Counted from the stretch's first letter, positions 11,316 to 23,602 are shown. The stretch is 64,000 nucleotides of DNA from Platycnemis pennipes (GCA_933228895.1 OW121848.1:132884615-132948614); one strand, 5' to 3'. Numbers and translations: made by a program. The notes: generated by a model not told the origin, from the letters alone.

Positions 11316-12272
11316 CTGTTAAATGGATGTTTGCAGAGAATTTTACCATTGAGCCCCACGTAAGTTTCCAGGCGGATTAACTTTTATTTGAGCTAAAAAT
11401 CTGTGACAATTAATATGAAACCACTTTTTAAGAATCTTCAAGTATAATTCATTGATGAAATGAAATGAAAATAAATTACAATTATGGAATTTTTGCATCA
11501 TTTGTTCTAGCAGAAAATTTCTTCGTTTTTGCTATCTCACTCTTTTTATCTCTATAGAAAAATTGACTGCAAACTCCGATTTTAGTGTCCAAATATTTTT
11601 TATCCATGCAAAAACATTTCCTTTTCGATTCAAGTCGAGAGCCTACAGCTGTGGCTTTTCGTGCATTGAGACGTTTTCCGTAAACGTAGCTCTCTCTAAA
11701 AAGAAATATTTTATGGCACCTACGGATTAGGGCAAGAGGGTGAAAACCTTTCCACTTCCTTTCAGAACCCAATTATTATGACCCCGTTGGTGGCCAATTC
11801 TGCCCATTGCGGTATGTGCCTAAACGCTTGAAGGAAGACCATCTAGCTGCACATGTTTTTGTTGACAGCCGCGTGTATTCACCGAAGAAGTCTCAGTTTG
11901 TTTTGGTCTGTCAGCGCGTGTGCATCTCCTTATTCAAGAGCTGTCTGCCTTCTCTTTTTTCTCGTACATAGTTTTTTTAACTAATTGTCAAAATTGTGTC
12001 AAAATTTGCTCCATCGGCGCAGTGAGAGGAGGAAAGTGTTCGCGAGACAGTGTCTTTAAATGTATCGAAGAGATCTAAAGCTCATCAAGGATAGAAGTGA
12101 TGTTAAAGTGTAAACAGCGTGCGTTAACAATGAAATATCGTTTCTTGCCTTATATTCAAAGCGTCAAAAACTGTATTGTTATCCAGTTATACTGCATTGC
12201 ATAATCCGAGGTGCTAATTGAAATACAATTACTGCCAAATATTACAAATCGAAAATTTTCAGCCCTAGAGCG

Positions 12273-12884
12273 ATGTTTTTGGTCGAGGGCAGAAAATTGT
12301 GTCGTCAGTGCAGAGTGTTTCTGAACAAGGGAGTCGCGAAAGGTGACACACCAAGGTCTCCCATCAGTCATCAAGAAGACGTTCCTGAGCGGCTTTGTGG
12401 CTGCAGAAGCAGTACTGTCACAATCGGGGCCTTCTGGTTTGCAATTTGCGGAGGCTCATGTATCGCTACCTATAAACAACTCCAGCAATGACAGTGACTC
12501 ACAAGGAGAGAGCGATGGTGCACCTTATTCACCTCGTCAATCTATGCTAGAAGAAATCAGCCTGAGTTTATCCGAAATCGGTACATCACCAGTAAATAGA
12601 AAAAAATTGAGAAGTAGAAAATACTCTTAAAGAAAAAATTCATAAAATTACTTCTCTTAATCGAAGAGCAATCGGAATAGTATGGGGAAAAGCAAAAACT
12701 TCCTTCGGCCCATAAGAGTTAGTAGGGTGGGAAATGCTAAGTCAACTCAAGGAAAAATTTGCTGAAGCTAATTCCTACAGTGAAAAAATTTAAGTCCTGT
12801 CTACACTGCCTAAAAGCTGGAGTGTGGCAAACTTTCAAGAGAAATTTGGATCAACTCAATATTTAGCTCGAAAAGTGAAATAAC
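12273..12884 (+). pseudogene. Broken N-terminal fragment of a transposon-associated protein
   Basis: Three pieces in different frames read like one protein start. First, from 12273, MFLVEGRKLCRQCRVFL shows a Cys-x-x-Cys pair. Next, from 12343, an acidic and Ser-rich part ends SLSEIGTSPVNRKKLRSRK at 12630. Last, from about 12734, QLKEKFAEANSYSEKI, a stop where Gln is expected, then VLSTLPKSWSVANFQEKFGS and TQYLARKVK. The pattern LKEKF..A.SYSEKIQ.L..LPKSWS....EF is one I recognise from a family of uncharacterised, transposon-borne proteins in insects and cnidarians; the usual continuation (a long C-terminal region) is missing. The reading ends at the stop by 12884, where the right inverted arm starts, which points to a deletion joining the gene to the arm. 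It is dead because of at least one frameshift and one stop. Confidence 0.6.
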
Positions 12885-13524
12885 AAATAACAATTGTTTT
12901 TAACATTTATAGTTTATAAATTATTTTTTCTCATATAGCCACGACCTTGAGCAATTAGGAAATGTTTAGGCTTGCATCGCGGGTCTGCTGCATGTATTCC
13001 AAATGTGGGAGCCGACGGGCCTCGCGAGAGAAAATGGTAAATGTTTAAATATTTATAAAAAACGCATTTATGAATTGCCACTAAATTTTATTTTTGGAAT
13101 AGTTAGCTGGGTATGTTTAGATTGCGGAAAACACGTTTCCACGGATTCTGAGATGGAGTATTTGAGAACAGTCTATTAACAATTTTTTAAACATTAGTAA
13201 TTAACAACAATAGGGTTTAGAAGAAAATAATTTTTTAGTTATATATTTGCATTCAATAAAGATTTAGCTTTAAAAAGAGCTACAAAATCATTGCTTTATG
13301 ACCATTACAAGCGGAGATATAAGTGATAATATGGTTTAAGGCTCGGATTTTTACTAAAAATGCGAAGAAATTAAAACATGCATAATTCGCTCAAAAAATT
13401 TTTTTCACAAAACTGTTTGAGGATATTCAGTTTGAGTTGATTTTGTTCCCGTACACCAATTTTTATCAAAATCTGACACCCTAAGGGACAAACGTTTGTT
13501 GAATTGAGGTGGAATGACCCCTAG
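12882..13524 (-). repeat. Right long terminal inverted arm
   Basis: Inverted copy of the left arm at 10671-11315. It begins with AACAAATAACAATTG at the inner edge and ends AATGACCC followed by CTAG. Confidence 0.9.
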
Positions 13525-15288
13525 CTATTTAGACTTCATATAATTAATGCCTTTCAAATGTTGAAGATATCTAAATGATTTTTTATCGCCATTTGTATTG
13601 GAGCTATTTATTTATTGATGCACTGATACTTCTTTATAATATTTATATATTTAGTAATAATATCAGTATTTTCATTACTATAGATAAGGTGTTAGGTGAA
13701 AGAAGAGACGACTTATTTCCAATATTGTCCAAAATAAAGATGATTTAATATTAATAATATTTATAACTACCATTTGGTTGGGACACCGTTAGGACGTAAT
13801 TAAATTTCGGTTAGACGTTCGGTAAACATAATTTTGGTAACCGAAATGTCATTGCCAAAATTACCGTCTAATTTGGTTCGGGACGTTAAACTATGTACCC
13901 TGATACACATTCTAATACATTAGGCAGATCCCGACACAGTATTTTTTTATACCCTTACTGAACTCAACCTTTAATCGTGCCTATATAAATGTGACTTAAA
14001 TACACTGATTCTGAATTTCGCAAATGACCAATGCTGTCGTCATCTCCCAAATTCCACGAGAAATATTCTGCTGCAACTCGAACCGAATTTCGTGCTTCAT
14101 TTGCTTCCTCATCTCTCTCTCTCTTTCTCTCTGCCTCTCTCTGTAGCCGTCTCGGCAACGGAAGGATAAATGTCCAACCGTGATACACCGGATGCCGGAG
14201 ATCTGTTTGATCCGTCGACCCATAAAAAAGTGTCTCCGGCGAGTTATATATGCTATTGGTCTCCCTTTTCTTGGAACGGCGACAAAAAGTAGGTGGTCTT
14301 TACTCTCACGGCGTATAATTTGATTTTTTTTTGAACGTACACTTATTAGGGAGTCATTTTGAATTTTATCAGATGGGATAGGTTTTTCACTAGGGCAGAA
14401 AGAATAAATATTGAATTGATCATGGCACTTTTAACTCCACACTCCTGATTGTTGAGCTGTAACGCACGGGCATATTATTTATTAATCATTTGCGTTTAAT
14501 TTTTACCGAAACCGTTTGATTGGCGGGTGCGTTTGCATACACATAGCAGGTAGATAGATGAGCAATCATTTTTTTTTATTTATCTAGCTAAATATTTATA
14601 AATTGTGATAACGGTAAATGTGGGAAATACATTAAACTATGAAATTGGCACGGATGTGATTTTTCTTATTGAATGCATAGGTCCTCTGGTGACCTTATGA
14701 CTTGTGCGACAAATCTCTTCTTTAAGTGTGTATTCGGCCTAGTCCGGCCCTTGATGCGTTGATTTAGAGAACAAAAATTTTAGTAGGGGGTGTTTCAAAG
14801 GTTAGATTACATTTAGATGGACAATGTAATTCGTTTCCTGCATTACATTCTTAGTTAATGTCGCTTAGTTTCTGCCGTTTATATTTTAACCAAACATTCA
14901 TCTCTCGATCAAGTGCATGAAAAATTCAAAATGTTACCTTTTTCTTGCCTTGCCCTTCCTTACCACCCCCTCTATTTTATCACCTTAATCTATTGACTCC
15001 CAATTTCTTAAAACAACCTTTTGCCTTCCCTTATCGAAGCAATTCCTTTTCACCCATATCATCTTATTCTTCACTTCCGCATCTCCAAAACAGCCATCTA
15101 TTTTCGTGACCATTCCTTAAATACGCATTTTGTCACCATAAAAAATAATGTTTCGTATCATACTTTTCACCAGCCTATTACTAATACCTGGTAAGTTGAA
15201 TTTCAGACCTCTTTTAAAAATATATGCATGATTTTTCGGGAGTTTAGGTCTTTTTTTTGAAAATGAAAAGAATCTTAACTTTTGGTCG
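13525..15288. other. No gene recognised; short TC microsatellite
   Basis: AT-rich. A short (TC)n tract lies near 14113-14145. The piece 13770-13890 contains several related words (TAGACG, GTCTAA, TTGGTAAC, TTGCCAAA) that may belong to a small decayed palindromic element, without clear ends. Confidence 0.45.
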
Positions 15289-15323
15289 ACGTTTCGGAAA
15301 ATATATTTTTTCCTTCTTCAGCG
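15289..15323 (-). ncRNA. Hammerhead-ribozyme-like core, probably from a Penelope-like element terminus
   Basis: On the minus strand the conserved box CTGAAGA (consensus CUGANGA) is at 15315-15321. A perfect 6-bp stem follows: GGAAAA at 15308-15313 and TTTTCC at 15296-15301 as read on that strand, with a 6-base loop. Then comes GAAAC at 15291-15295. Box, stem II and GAAA in this order are the catalytic core of a hammerhead, which Penelope-like retroelements are known to carry in their terminal repeats. One extra A sits between the box and the stem. Stem I and stem III partners were not established, so activity is not claimed. No reverse transcriptase/GIY-YIG frame is present nearby. Confidence 0.5.
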
Positions 15324-15537
15324 CTTAAGTTATATAAGGTAAATTTGTTTTCAAAATGGGATCTTTAGCAACCAATTAGCAACCAATTTGTAAACAAATT
15401 GTATAATTTAAGCGAGTAACGCCGTTAAGGTTCTCTCGGCCAGGTCGCGGTCCTTCAACACCATCCAAGTGAATAACTTACTTAATTAACTCTTAGGTCG
15501 TGCCCTCCTATATTTTTTAAAATATTTATTAATATAC

Positions 15538-15665
15538 ATGGAACAGTTTGTGAAGGATGTAAAAGAGAGGAATTACGGCAATATGAAGAGGTTGGCGGAT
15601 AGAAGAATCGAGTGGAGGGCCGCGTCAAATGAATCCTAGGATTGTTGACCGATGTTGATGACGAT
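15538..15665 (+). pseudogene. LINE-A 3' end, short plus-strand copy
   Basis: Reads MEQFVKDVKERNYGNMKRLA and DRRIEWRAASNES, then stop and CCTAGGATTGTTGACC with a GATGTTGATGACGATG tail. This is the very C-terminus of the LINE-A polyprotein, only about 35 codons, with an open frame. It is the only C-terminal copy on the plus strand. Confidence 0.8.
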
Positions 15666-17169
15666 GTGGATTATTTAGTTTTATTTCTTTTTAAGAAAAT
15701 AACAAAACCGGCGTTTTCACATCGTTTATCCTCATTCCGAATACTCCATACTAGTTTATTCAAGTAATGAGTATCATTACCACAGGTTTGCACACTTTAA
15801 TCCGTAGAAAGATTACTTTTTCTGTTATCCCATGGAACGCGGATATGATGCTGCCTGTTAAATTGTTCGTGAGCGAAGAAAGCACAAATAATTGATTGGG
15901 GAAAGGAAGGATGGGTAAAGGGAGAAGGTGTTCCCCACTAATGTAAGACCGTCTACTATTCTTTCACCACGGAGCAAGCACACAATAGGGGTTAGAGGAG
16001 CCCTTTCAGATGAAGAGAAGAATCTTCTCCCTCGCCAGCAACAGACCCTAGCAAAAATCAAATTGGTCCCGATAAAAATTTCTAGGGAAAAGAGGAGGAT
16101 ACTCCTCTTACCGGCGTTACCGTCTTTCCTCAACCCTCCACTCTTCCCCTCAACCTCACACACACACACAGATGATCCTGCGGAAGGAGTTGGATGTGAT
16201 TCGATCTGTGCCCTCTTTTTCTTCTCTCCCCATCCATTTCCTCTTGCACATCCTGTCCCTCTTTTCCTTACGCTGGGGATTCCCAGGGTTTTCCGCCGTC
16301 CCCTGAGTGACTGGGACTTGACGACATAACAAGTAAAGCGGATCCCGAAAGGAATCCCCGCCACACATTTTCTTCTACCCGGATCCTCTTTTTTCAGCAT
16401 GGACTAACTGAACTAAACCGTGGAAATTATTAACCAAACTAGAGGGGATATCCCTCCCCAATCCCCCTATGGCAACATCAAATCTCCTCTGTTCACCCGT
16501 TAACCATTAATTTAGTTATATTTGGCAGTATATTGGTCTTTATTTTACATTTAGGTAGTTCTTTATGGTCTATTTTTCCAATGCACCCTAATGTCAACTT
16601 TGCATATTATTTTGGTCGTCATGGTGAAGGTTTTTCAAATTGTCAATTTTTTATAAATTTCGATGTATTTCAATAAAGCTTACAAAATTCAGAAAGAAAA
16701 ACATATTTTATGATAATAATTTGATTTTTTAAGGTATTCGCAATCTTATAATACATGCCCGGTGCTTGTAAATTAAGACTTTATAACTGATTTTTGAAAA
16801 TAATATAATGCTGTAAGCTGAAAAACTGATTTCACCCTAAATTCTTGTAAAAAGATGATAATGAAGATAGAAAAAAAGAGAGCACTGCAATTCCATACAC
16901 AAAATTATATTCAATTTAAATTAAAAAATGAGAATTTTTTTTTTTTTGGATTGGGCCTTTAATTCCACTTCAAGATGAATATAGTTTCAAACGTGGTATT
17001 GCAAAAATCTTTTTTTTTCTACCTTCATGATGTATAAATTCCACCGAATGACGCCTGAGACAGTTTCCTATGCATCAAAATAAAACCGAAGCTATCTGTT
17101 CAATAAAAAGTAAATCATACCCTGCAAGTTGACGACTTTTAATGCTTTAAGCTAACTATCGGATTTATA
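15666..17169. other. No gene recognised
   Basis: A 180-codon open frame on the minus strand (15858-16400) overlaps a 133-codon frame on the other strand. Neither has a recognisable domain; the region is pyrimidine-rich on the plus strand, which by itself favours long stop-free frames. A short CA repeat lies near 16159-16170. Confidence 0.4.
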
Positions 17170-17600
17170 ATATTGAAGGCCCTTTGGATGAATAGAAGGC
17201 AATGCATCACGCTCGTCGACTGTTCTCGATGTTGGAGGACGTATTTTCCTTTCGGCAGGCACCGAATGTCTCTTCTCCATTGCATCGGGTGCCATCGGAA
17301 TCCATCTCCACTTCGAACCCACCGTCACTTGAATGTGCGGAATCCTCTCGTCATCTGTCCACCAGTCACGTGATTCGGGAGAGTACGCGGAGCGAAAGAA
17401 ACATTTCGTGAGCAGTCAGCAACTGGAGAAAGATGCCGAAGCTGTCGACGAAATCAAGTGGAAGCTCCCCCGAAACTTCGTGCAGAACTGATATTGGAGA
17501 AGGTGAGGCGTCCAATGGCGTGGCATCCTGAGATCTCTCAGAGGGATGAAGGTTTCTCCTTTTCTTACCGGTGCACGCGAAAAATATATTTCCCCAACAA
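17170..17600. other. GC-richer, exon-like stretch without a recognised product
   Basis: Base composition rises against the AT-rich flanks. On the plus strand there are stop-free pieces of about 70 codons (17202-17411) that are Ser-rich, and a further frame downstream reads QLEKDAEAVDEIKWKLPRNF. On the minus strand 17366-17605 is also open. I recognise no family and see no clear splice sites, so this may be an old retrocopy, an exon fragment, or chance. Confidence 0.15.
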
Positions 17601-17605
17601 TTCAC

Positions 17606-19954
17606 ATGGAAGACATTATTGAATAGTCCAACTAGTCTCCTAAGTACTCCTTACGTACGGAGATGAGAAAGTTGCCCGATGATAACATTTATTCGATGGA
17701 ATAAAGATGTGAAAAGCCAGTTCTCTTCTTTCTAAATTATCTTTCTTGGCTTTCCGACATTTTATTTCTACGAAAAAATATTTTAACGGGGCTGGTAAGG
17801 CGCCAGTTTAGCCTTGCAAGATTAACCATCAATTGGTATCGGCAGCAACGAATGTTCATCCTTCCGTTACAATGACATGCTGGACCTAGGGATACTGTAA
17901 TAGTGACAATGACGACCTATATTCAATCCTCTCTCTTTTGAAATTGAAGATAATAATAATTAGCATGTAATGCGAGAAAAATAACAGAAAACGATTAAAT
18001 TAGGAAGCACTACTTCGGCAAAAATATTTGTTTACAAAATTCGGATATCATAGTTCGTTTATTTGTTTGAGGTTGGAATCAGTGCTATGGAGGTTAGAAT
18101 CAATTTTTAAATGACGTTTACAAATCGCAAATTAGCTTTTTAACATACTCATGAACTCCGACAATATATTCCCTCTTAAAAAACTTATTAATGCTAATGC
18201 TAGGAGTGTCAACAAATATTTGGAGTCATCATGAAGAATACTTGATGAGCAGGGCAAAAAAAGTGTCTTATTTTATCATCTTGAATCTAAAACATTTTTC
18301 CAGTGATGTCTCATATCATTTTTCACACATATTTTTATTTGCGTGCATATAATTAATGCGTACTAAATATTTCCATACGGTAAATATTATTCAAATCTTT
18401 CCTTTAATATTTGCATGAATCACAGTTGAATCACTGGTTCTGTGGTCTGTCTCTGGTTTTGTCAAATATATGCTACTAAATAATGAAAGTTCGACCACTG
18501 AAAAGTCTTCCATTCAATTTTATACCTATGGACCATGAATTTTGTGTCCTGGGTTCAAAATGCATGGTAATTCATTTATCAGCCAATCAATATTTGCAGG
18601 CTAATGGAGGTTATTTTTCAATTCGTTCAAAAGAATATTATTTAACACACTAGGAATATAACCATATCCGGGGAAGTTGTATGCATATGCAATGCGCATG
18701 CAATTTCAATGTGGTAGGATTGTCTCAATGCTATGGTAAGAAGAAACTGGTCCACAAATAATACCTCTAAGGAAAACAATGCATAGATTTTTTCGCAACA
18801 TCTTAAACAGTTTTATATTTGATCGAATTATTGCATATTTTTCTCGAATTATCGTTCCTACTGTTCGTGAATAATCGTGCACAGCAAGGAAGACGACTGT
18901 GGTTTTGAAATTTAGACAGTTAAACTCTTCATGAATTACTACAATTTGCACAAAATTCATGGACGTGACTGCCGTATTAAAATTCAATATATAATATCCT
19001 TTAAAACCGAATCCCCTACACCTTTGAAACAGCGGTTTTCAAACTTCAACTCTTCATAACAAAATTGCATGAGTATCTAATGCTACTGCAGAACATTTAA
19101 ATTTCGAGACATCTATCTGCGCAATCTAAATATTGTTCATCAACATTTATAGTATGTAAAAACGTAGAAGTTTTTCATTTCTCATATACATATTTGGATT
19201 GTTCAGTTGAAATCTTGGGTATCATAGGTACGGTACTTCGTGTTACATTAAAAAAGTCGTTTAGTTATGAATTTAAGCTTATAGATTTGTACTTATGAAC
19301 GTTTAGTTTTGCATTTAAAATCGTTTGGTTTTGTATTTACAACTATATATTGCACATCTAGTAATAATATTATAAAAATTCCGAGCAAAATCTTTAATCG
19401 AATGTACTTGTTCTTAAAAAGTCTGCCCTTGTTAAAAAAATCTATCTACCTATCATAGTTTTATACATTAACGGAGACTCATCCGCCAACTTGGGTCATA
19501 AAATTTTAACACTGAAATTCGAAACCGAAGATTGAGAGATACAAGACCGTATGTAACTTGCCTGGATTTCAATATGAGCGACTACAGTTTATGATTCACG
19601 TCTCTCGTAGCCTTTTTAAATTAAAGACAAACCTTTAGTGAAATGAACAGTCATACAATAAAATTAACTGAATGATATCTCGTGTTCAACTCACAGTTGG
19701 ACGTTCCACTTTCTTTCTCTTATGTGTAATCGAGAAAGAATATCCACCTACTCCATCGCAGAGATTTAAGGACGATTTACTCTGAGTCTAAATTTATAAT
19801 CGATGTATTCTATAATCGATAAACGTGTTCCAGTAATGAGTAATAAAATGACGTAATTTACACGTTCCGATCCATAATCATTGATGCCTGGTGATATCCC
19901 TGTAATTCTGGGGCACGCACGTGTTGCGGCTTGCAGTTCGTGATCTAGATAAGG
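17606..19954. other. No gene recognised
   Basis: Strongly AT-rich; no protein or RNA family, and no repeat with clear ends. Confidence 0.5.
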
Positions 19955-20416
19955 TTGCATGGAATGTCACCACCATTCACGTCTGCCATCGCGCGATCAT
20001 TTCCGAAAGGCAACAGTTGTGAAGGGTCGCGATTACGGGTGGACATGGCGGTCGCCAATACGGGTGGTCAAGCACAAGGGTATCGAGGTGGAGCGTGTGC
20101 GCTCTCTGCAAAGCGGGGGGAGGATGGGGCATTACAAGCCCTCGCCCCCTTCCGTAAGGGAAAGGGGAGAGAGATGAGTCCGTCGCAAAAGTCCGACGAA
20201 TCGATATCAACGTTTTTGAACTCCCTTGTGGCAGTGGAATTTTTAGGGAAGCAAACGTATCGAACCGTGACATTGTGTGCGCACTTTATGTGCCAACAAA
20301 ATCCTTCCGTTCCATCGGGTTTCATACTCCCGATTCTTCCACCCTATATAGGAACGATTATATATTCACTTTTCAATCAAATACGTTTATTTTATCACAA
20401 CATTATTATTTCATAG
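19955..20416 (+). other. Unrecognised open frame of 153 codons in a GC-richer patch
   Basis: The frame starts MHGMSPPFTSAIARSFPKGN and has no known domain, no signal peptide and no repeat. Its last 30 residues are hydrophobic (LPPYIGTIIYSLFN), but they fall where the DNA returns to AT-rich sequence, so composition explains it. Three other frames across 19959-20325 are also open, a sign that GC content alone is suppressing stop codons. I do not think this is a real gene, but it is one of the few GC-rich patches. Confidence 0.12.
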
Positions 20417-21191
20417 GATAATCTGGTTATCCGTGTTGATTTCATGCATAGAAAACTTTCTCTTCACTCATTAGTCTCTACTTTGTAATACCTCGAGGGA
20501 TAATTATAGCTCGGTAGAATCAGCCCAGATGCAGCTAATCGTCCGCTAGGGAATGATAATATCAGCCTTGCTTAGCTCCAAAAAACCCTTCCACATATCC
20601 TATCATTTATTTTAATCAACCTTCTGACAGAAATGGGACGAATAATCTTAGTTTTAAGTCGCTTTCACTTTTAAAACTAAAATCTTAAAAGCACTCTGCT
20701 TGATTCACAGCGATAAATAAAATTTAGAGATATATCTATTATACGCTTGAATCGGGATCAGAAGAAAGTTAAATAGATATTTAGTCATTATTTATTTACC
20801 TTAAAGCATGTAGACTAATTATTAATTGAAATCCAAATCCCGAGGATTATTTTTGGCTGTTTGACCGAGCAAAAATGTTCAACCTATACAGGAAGTTAAC
20901 ATGGACGCCAGTACAAAAAGTCTGTAGCAGTTTATTTCAGGAATTTGCGGCCCATAAAAGCTGTATTTGATGACCTTAGTAGGTATTTTTTTATACGGTA
21001 CGAACCATTGAAGTAAAACGAGAATTGATGAATTCATCGTCAACGAAGGCTGTTGATTACTTGGAGAAATTATAGGAAAAAATCTAACCAACTGGCACAG
21101 GGGTCGAACAGTGGGTCTTCCGTATATCCTCTTCAAGGGAAGTCTAAAGATGCGTGCGAACTGGTTCGGAAACCATTAAGTCAATAATATA
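20417..21191. other. No gene recognised
   Basis: AT-rich sequence, no features. Confidence 0.5.
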
Positions 21192-21264
21192 TGGATGTTT
21201 CCAAGCCTGTTTTAGCACTAAATGGTGCTTCAGATCGGAAGGAAAGGTATAATGATAGAAATGG
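21192..21264 (+). repeat. Dispersed repeat R1, copy 1
   Basis: Contains TGTTTCCAAGCCTGTTTTAG, CACTAAATGGTGCTTCAGAT and CGGAAGGAAAGGTATAATGA. The same order, with about one change in six, is present at 46182-46254. No coding sense is obvious; family unknown. Confidence 0.6.
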
Positions 21265-21596
21265 AAGAGGAACTTTCTACGATTTGTACAGCAATGGAAG
21301 GATGTTCCTCATTGAATTATTTTGAATGCTTCTTCTTAATTCTGACGCTTAAAAGGATAAATAAAATGATGTCTCGAGAAACTCTAGGCTTAAGGCAAGG
21401 CAAAAGTTTGCCCACTCGACACTTTGGTATTCCCACGTTAGTCAGAGCGCAATGGAATATTCCAGTCTGTCATCTATCCTGTTGGCTCAACATTATGCCC
21501 TTCACCAACATCCGTCTTCAACCTTCGCGGGAGAAAACGGTAATTTACTCATGGCACCCACATCATTCTCAAACTCACTTCAGCAATCACTCTTAC

Positions 21597-21655
21597 GTCT
21601 ACATCCACGCGGTACCCTGCAAGCCACTGCGAGGGTGTGTGGCAGGGGGCACATC
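21597..21655 (+). repeat. Dispersed hairpin module
   Basis: Reads CTACATCCACGCGGTACCCT, GCAAGCCACTGCGAGGGTGT and GTGGCAGGGGGC. Well preserved. Confidence 0.72.
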
Positions 21656-22920
21656 CCACGCTACATTTCACGTTAGACATTAATTAACATTTCCTAGATC
21701 CATCCCCTTTTAATCACAAGAAATCTCTCTATCTCTCAAACGGATCATCCTCATTGTGAGCAAATACTGCAGCCTTTTTTGAGTTTACTGAAACCGGGGT
21801 ATAAAGGCAGGGGGGCTGTAATTCCTTCCGATTTTCTGAAGTTGAATATTTATAAAAGTAACTTTAAGTTCGACATATTTTTCCAACCATATTTCAAAGT
21901 GATAGCAGCCGCATTAAAAAAATATATATATTCTTGAATCTATGCATCATTCCAACGACAAGCGTACAAATCCATTAGTCAGCCATCAAAATATAATTTG
22001 ATTCGTTAATAATGATAATAATTCGCCGCATTATTTTATCATTACCATTGCTAACAGTGTGCGAGTAAGTTACGAGTTACTCGAATAAGATATCCTTTGA
22101 TTCATGTCCGGTCGTGAAAACGCTTCCTGAAAACAATTTTTTGCGCAATTCGGTCGCAGACTAACTCTGCCACGCATGGATCTAAGATACGTACATTCGC
22201 TACCTCAACTCACCGCGTTCTCTCACGTCCTGGAAACGACAACAACACTTCCTCGCCAACGTTCTCCCTCAACAAACTCTCGCTCCTCCAACATTCCCGT
22301 CCCCCCCTGACAGTTAGTCGTCGTTCCCTCTTCGACTGGCTTCTTCCCACATCCGAAAACCTCAGCAATCGAATTAGGAGGGTAAGTGGGTTTGGGCCTC
22401 AATAGGGAGGGACTGCTTGTGGGGAGAGGGGAGGGTGTAGTTTGAGTGGAAGGGGTTTGGCTCTCTATAACTGCGAGCGAGACAGGGAAGCCAGTGAGTG
22501 AGGAAAGAGAACACTGTGACCGAGAGAAGAGGCAAAAAAAAATCTGCTGTCTCCATGCAAAACCTTTAAGAGCAAGAATTATGATACGGACTCTAATTAT
22601 CGGAGCAAGGAGAATGACGCGGACAAGTTAAAAAAGAAGCCTTTCTCAAAGAAACTGTCATAAATACGTTACTCATAGGCTAAGAGTTACATGTGGTGTG
22701 TAAGTGAGGAATTACGGAACAAAATGTGTGAATAGTTACGAAAATAATCATAATAAAACACCTCAACGTCTTACGATTTCTGTAGAATGCCAGATGAAAT
22801 CAAAGAATGACATGAATACTTAGTTCATCAGAATGGAGCCCCATGTAGCACCTAACTGATACAATACAGCACAATCAAAGAAATACCCTCAGGCGTTACT
22901 TTGTGGAATTGAGGCATCTT
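21656..22920. other. No gene recognised
   Basis: Mixed composition. 22240-22560 is GC-richer and partly pyrimidine-rich, with short open frames on both strands and no recognised family. Confidence 0.45.
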
Positions 22921-23155
22921 GAAAATAAAAATGAGTGGATATATTCCACACTATTTATTGCAAGAACCGACCACGGTTTCGACGGCTAGAGCGCCGTTTT
23001 CAAGGCAACATATAGTAAAAAATTAGTGCCGAAGGAGTGATTCCTTCAGCACTTGTTCACTAATTGTTGCCTTGATAATGACGCTCTAGCCGTCGAAACC
23101 GCGGTCGGTTCTTGCAATAAATAGTGTGAAATATACCAAGTCATTTTCATTTTCA
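22921..23155. repeat. Palindrome carrying two inverted hammerhead-like motifs
   Basis: Arms of about 110 bp face each other around 23037. Shared strings include CACACTATTTATTGCAAGAA, CCGACC, CGGTTTCGACGGCTAGAGCG, CAAGGCAACA and AATTAGTG. On the right arm the plus strand reads TTGATAATGACG, CTCTAGC, CGTCGAAACC: a degenerate CUGANGA box, a short GACG/CGTC stem and GAAAC. The left arm holds the mirror motif with an ACGGC/GCCGT stem. I infer two Penelope-type termini in inverted orientation. Two palindromes of the same design are at 24381 and 59095. Confidence 0.7.
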
Positions 23156-23602
23156 TAATACAGCACAAAACATATGATTGGATGCATGAGAGAAACATAG
23201 AGATATATCTCAAATTCCTAAGACTTCTCTTGCCCAAGGGATCAAAATAAATAAATGTAGTACATGAATACTTTAAAGAATACAGTTACATATGGTATTT
23301 AAGTTAGACAATGCAGCGCAAGATACATGCATGGGTGAGAAAAGAATCATCGAGGAATATTCAAACCTCTTAGGATTTCAAGAGCGCACAAAAGAAATCT
23401 TGATAATACGCGCAACATAAGAAATATTATTGGCTCTGTGCGGTAGCCTGAGACCATGGTCCCCATTCATAGAGCACAAATTGGGATACAGGAGAATGGT
23501 AGATTTTTCTGCGAAATTGTTGCCCTTTTCTGAATTCTGTGTTTCCTGAATTTTATTATGCAGCAATTACTTGTCTCTATTATTGTAAATTTTATAACAT
23601 TA
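23156..23602. other. No gene recognised
   Basis: AT-rich sequence with no recognised feature. Confidence 0.5.

Larger units (their letters stand above)
10671..13524. mobile_element. DNA transposon with long inverted arms (internal-deletion derivative)
   Basis: Left and right ends are inverted copies beginning GGGTCATTCCACCTCAATTC, each preceded or followed by CTAG. The arms (10671-11315 and 12882-13524) are about 645 bp each and match almost base for base, so the insertion is fairly young or the arms have been homogenised. CTAG on both sides may be a 4-bp target duplication or, because it is a palindrome, part of the ends. The 1.57-kb core contains the start of a decayed transposase-like gene that stops exactly at the inner edge of the right arm. 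I infer a non-autonomous deletion derivative of a larger element. Its superfamily is not assigned. Confidence 0.85.

Noticed and set aside
15858..16400. 180-codon minus-strand open frame
   Set aside because: No recognised domain, an overlapping 133-codon frame on the opposite strand, and strand-biased composition that removes stop codons.
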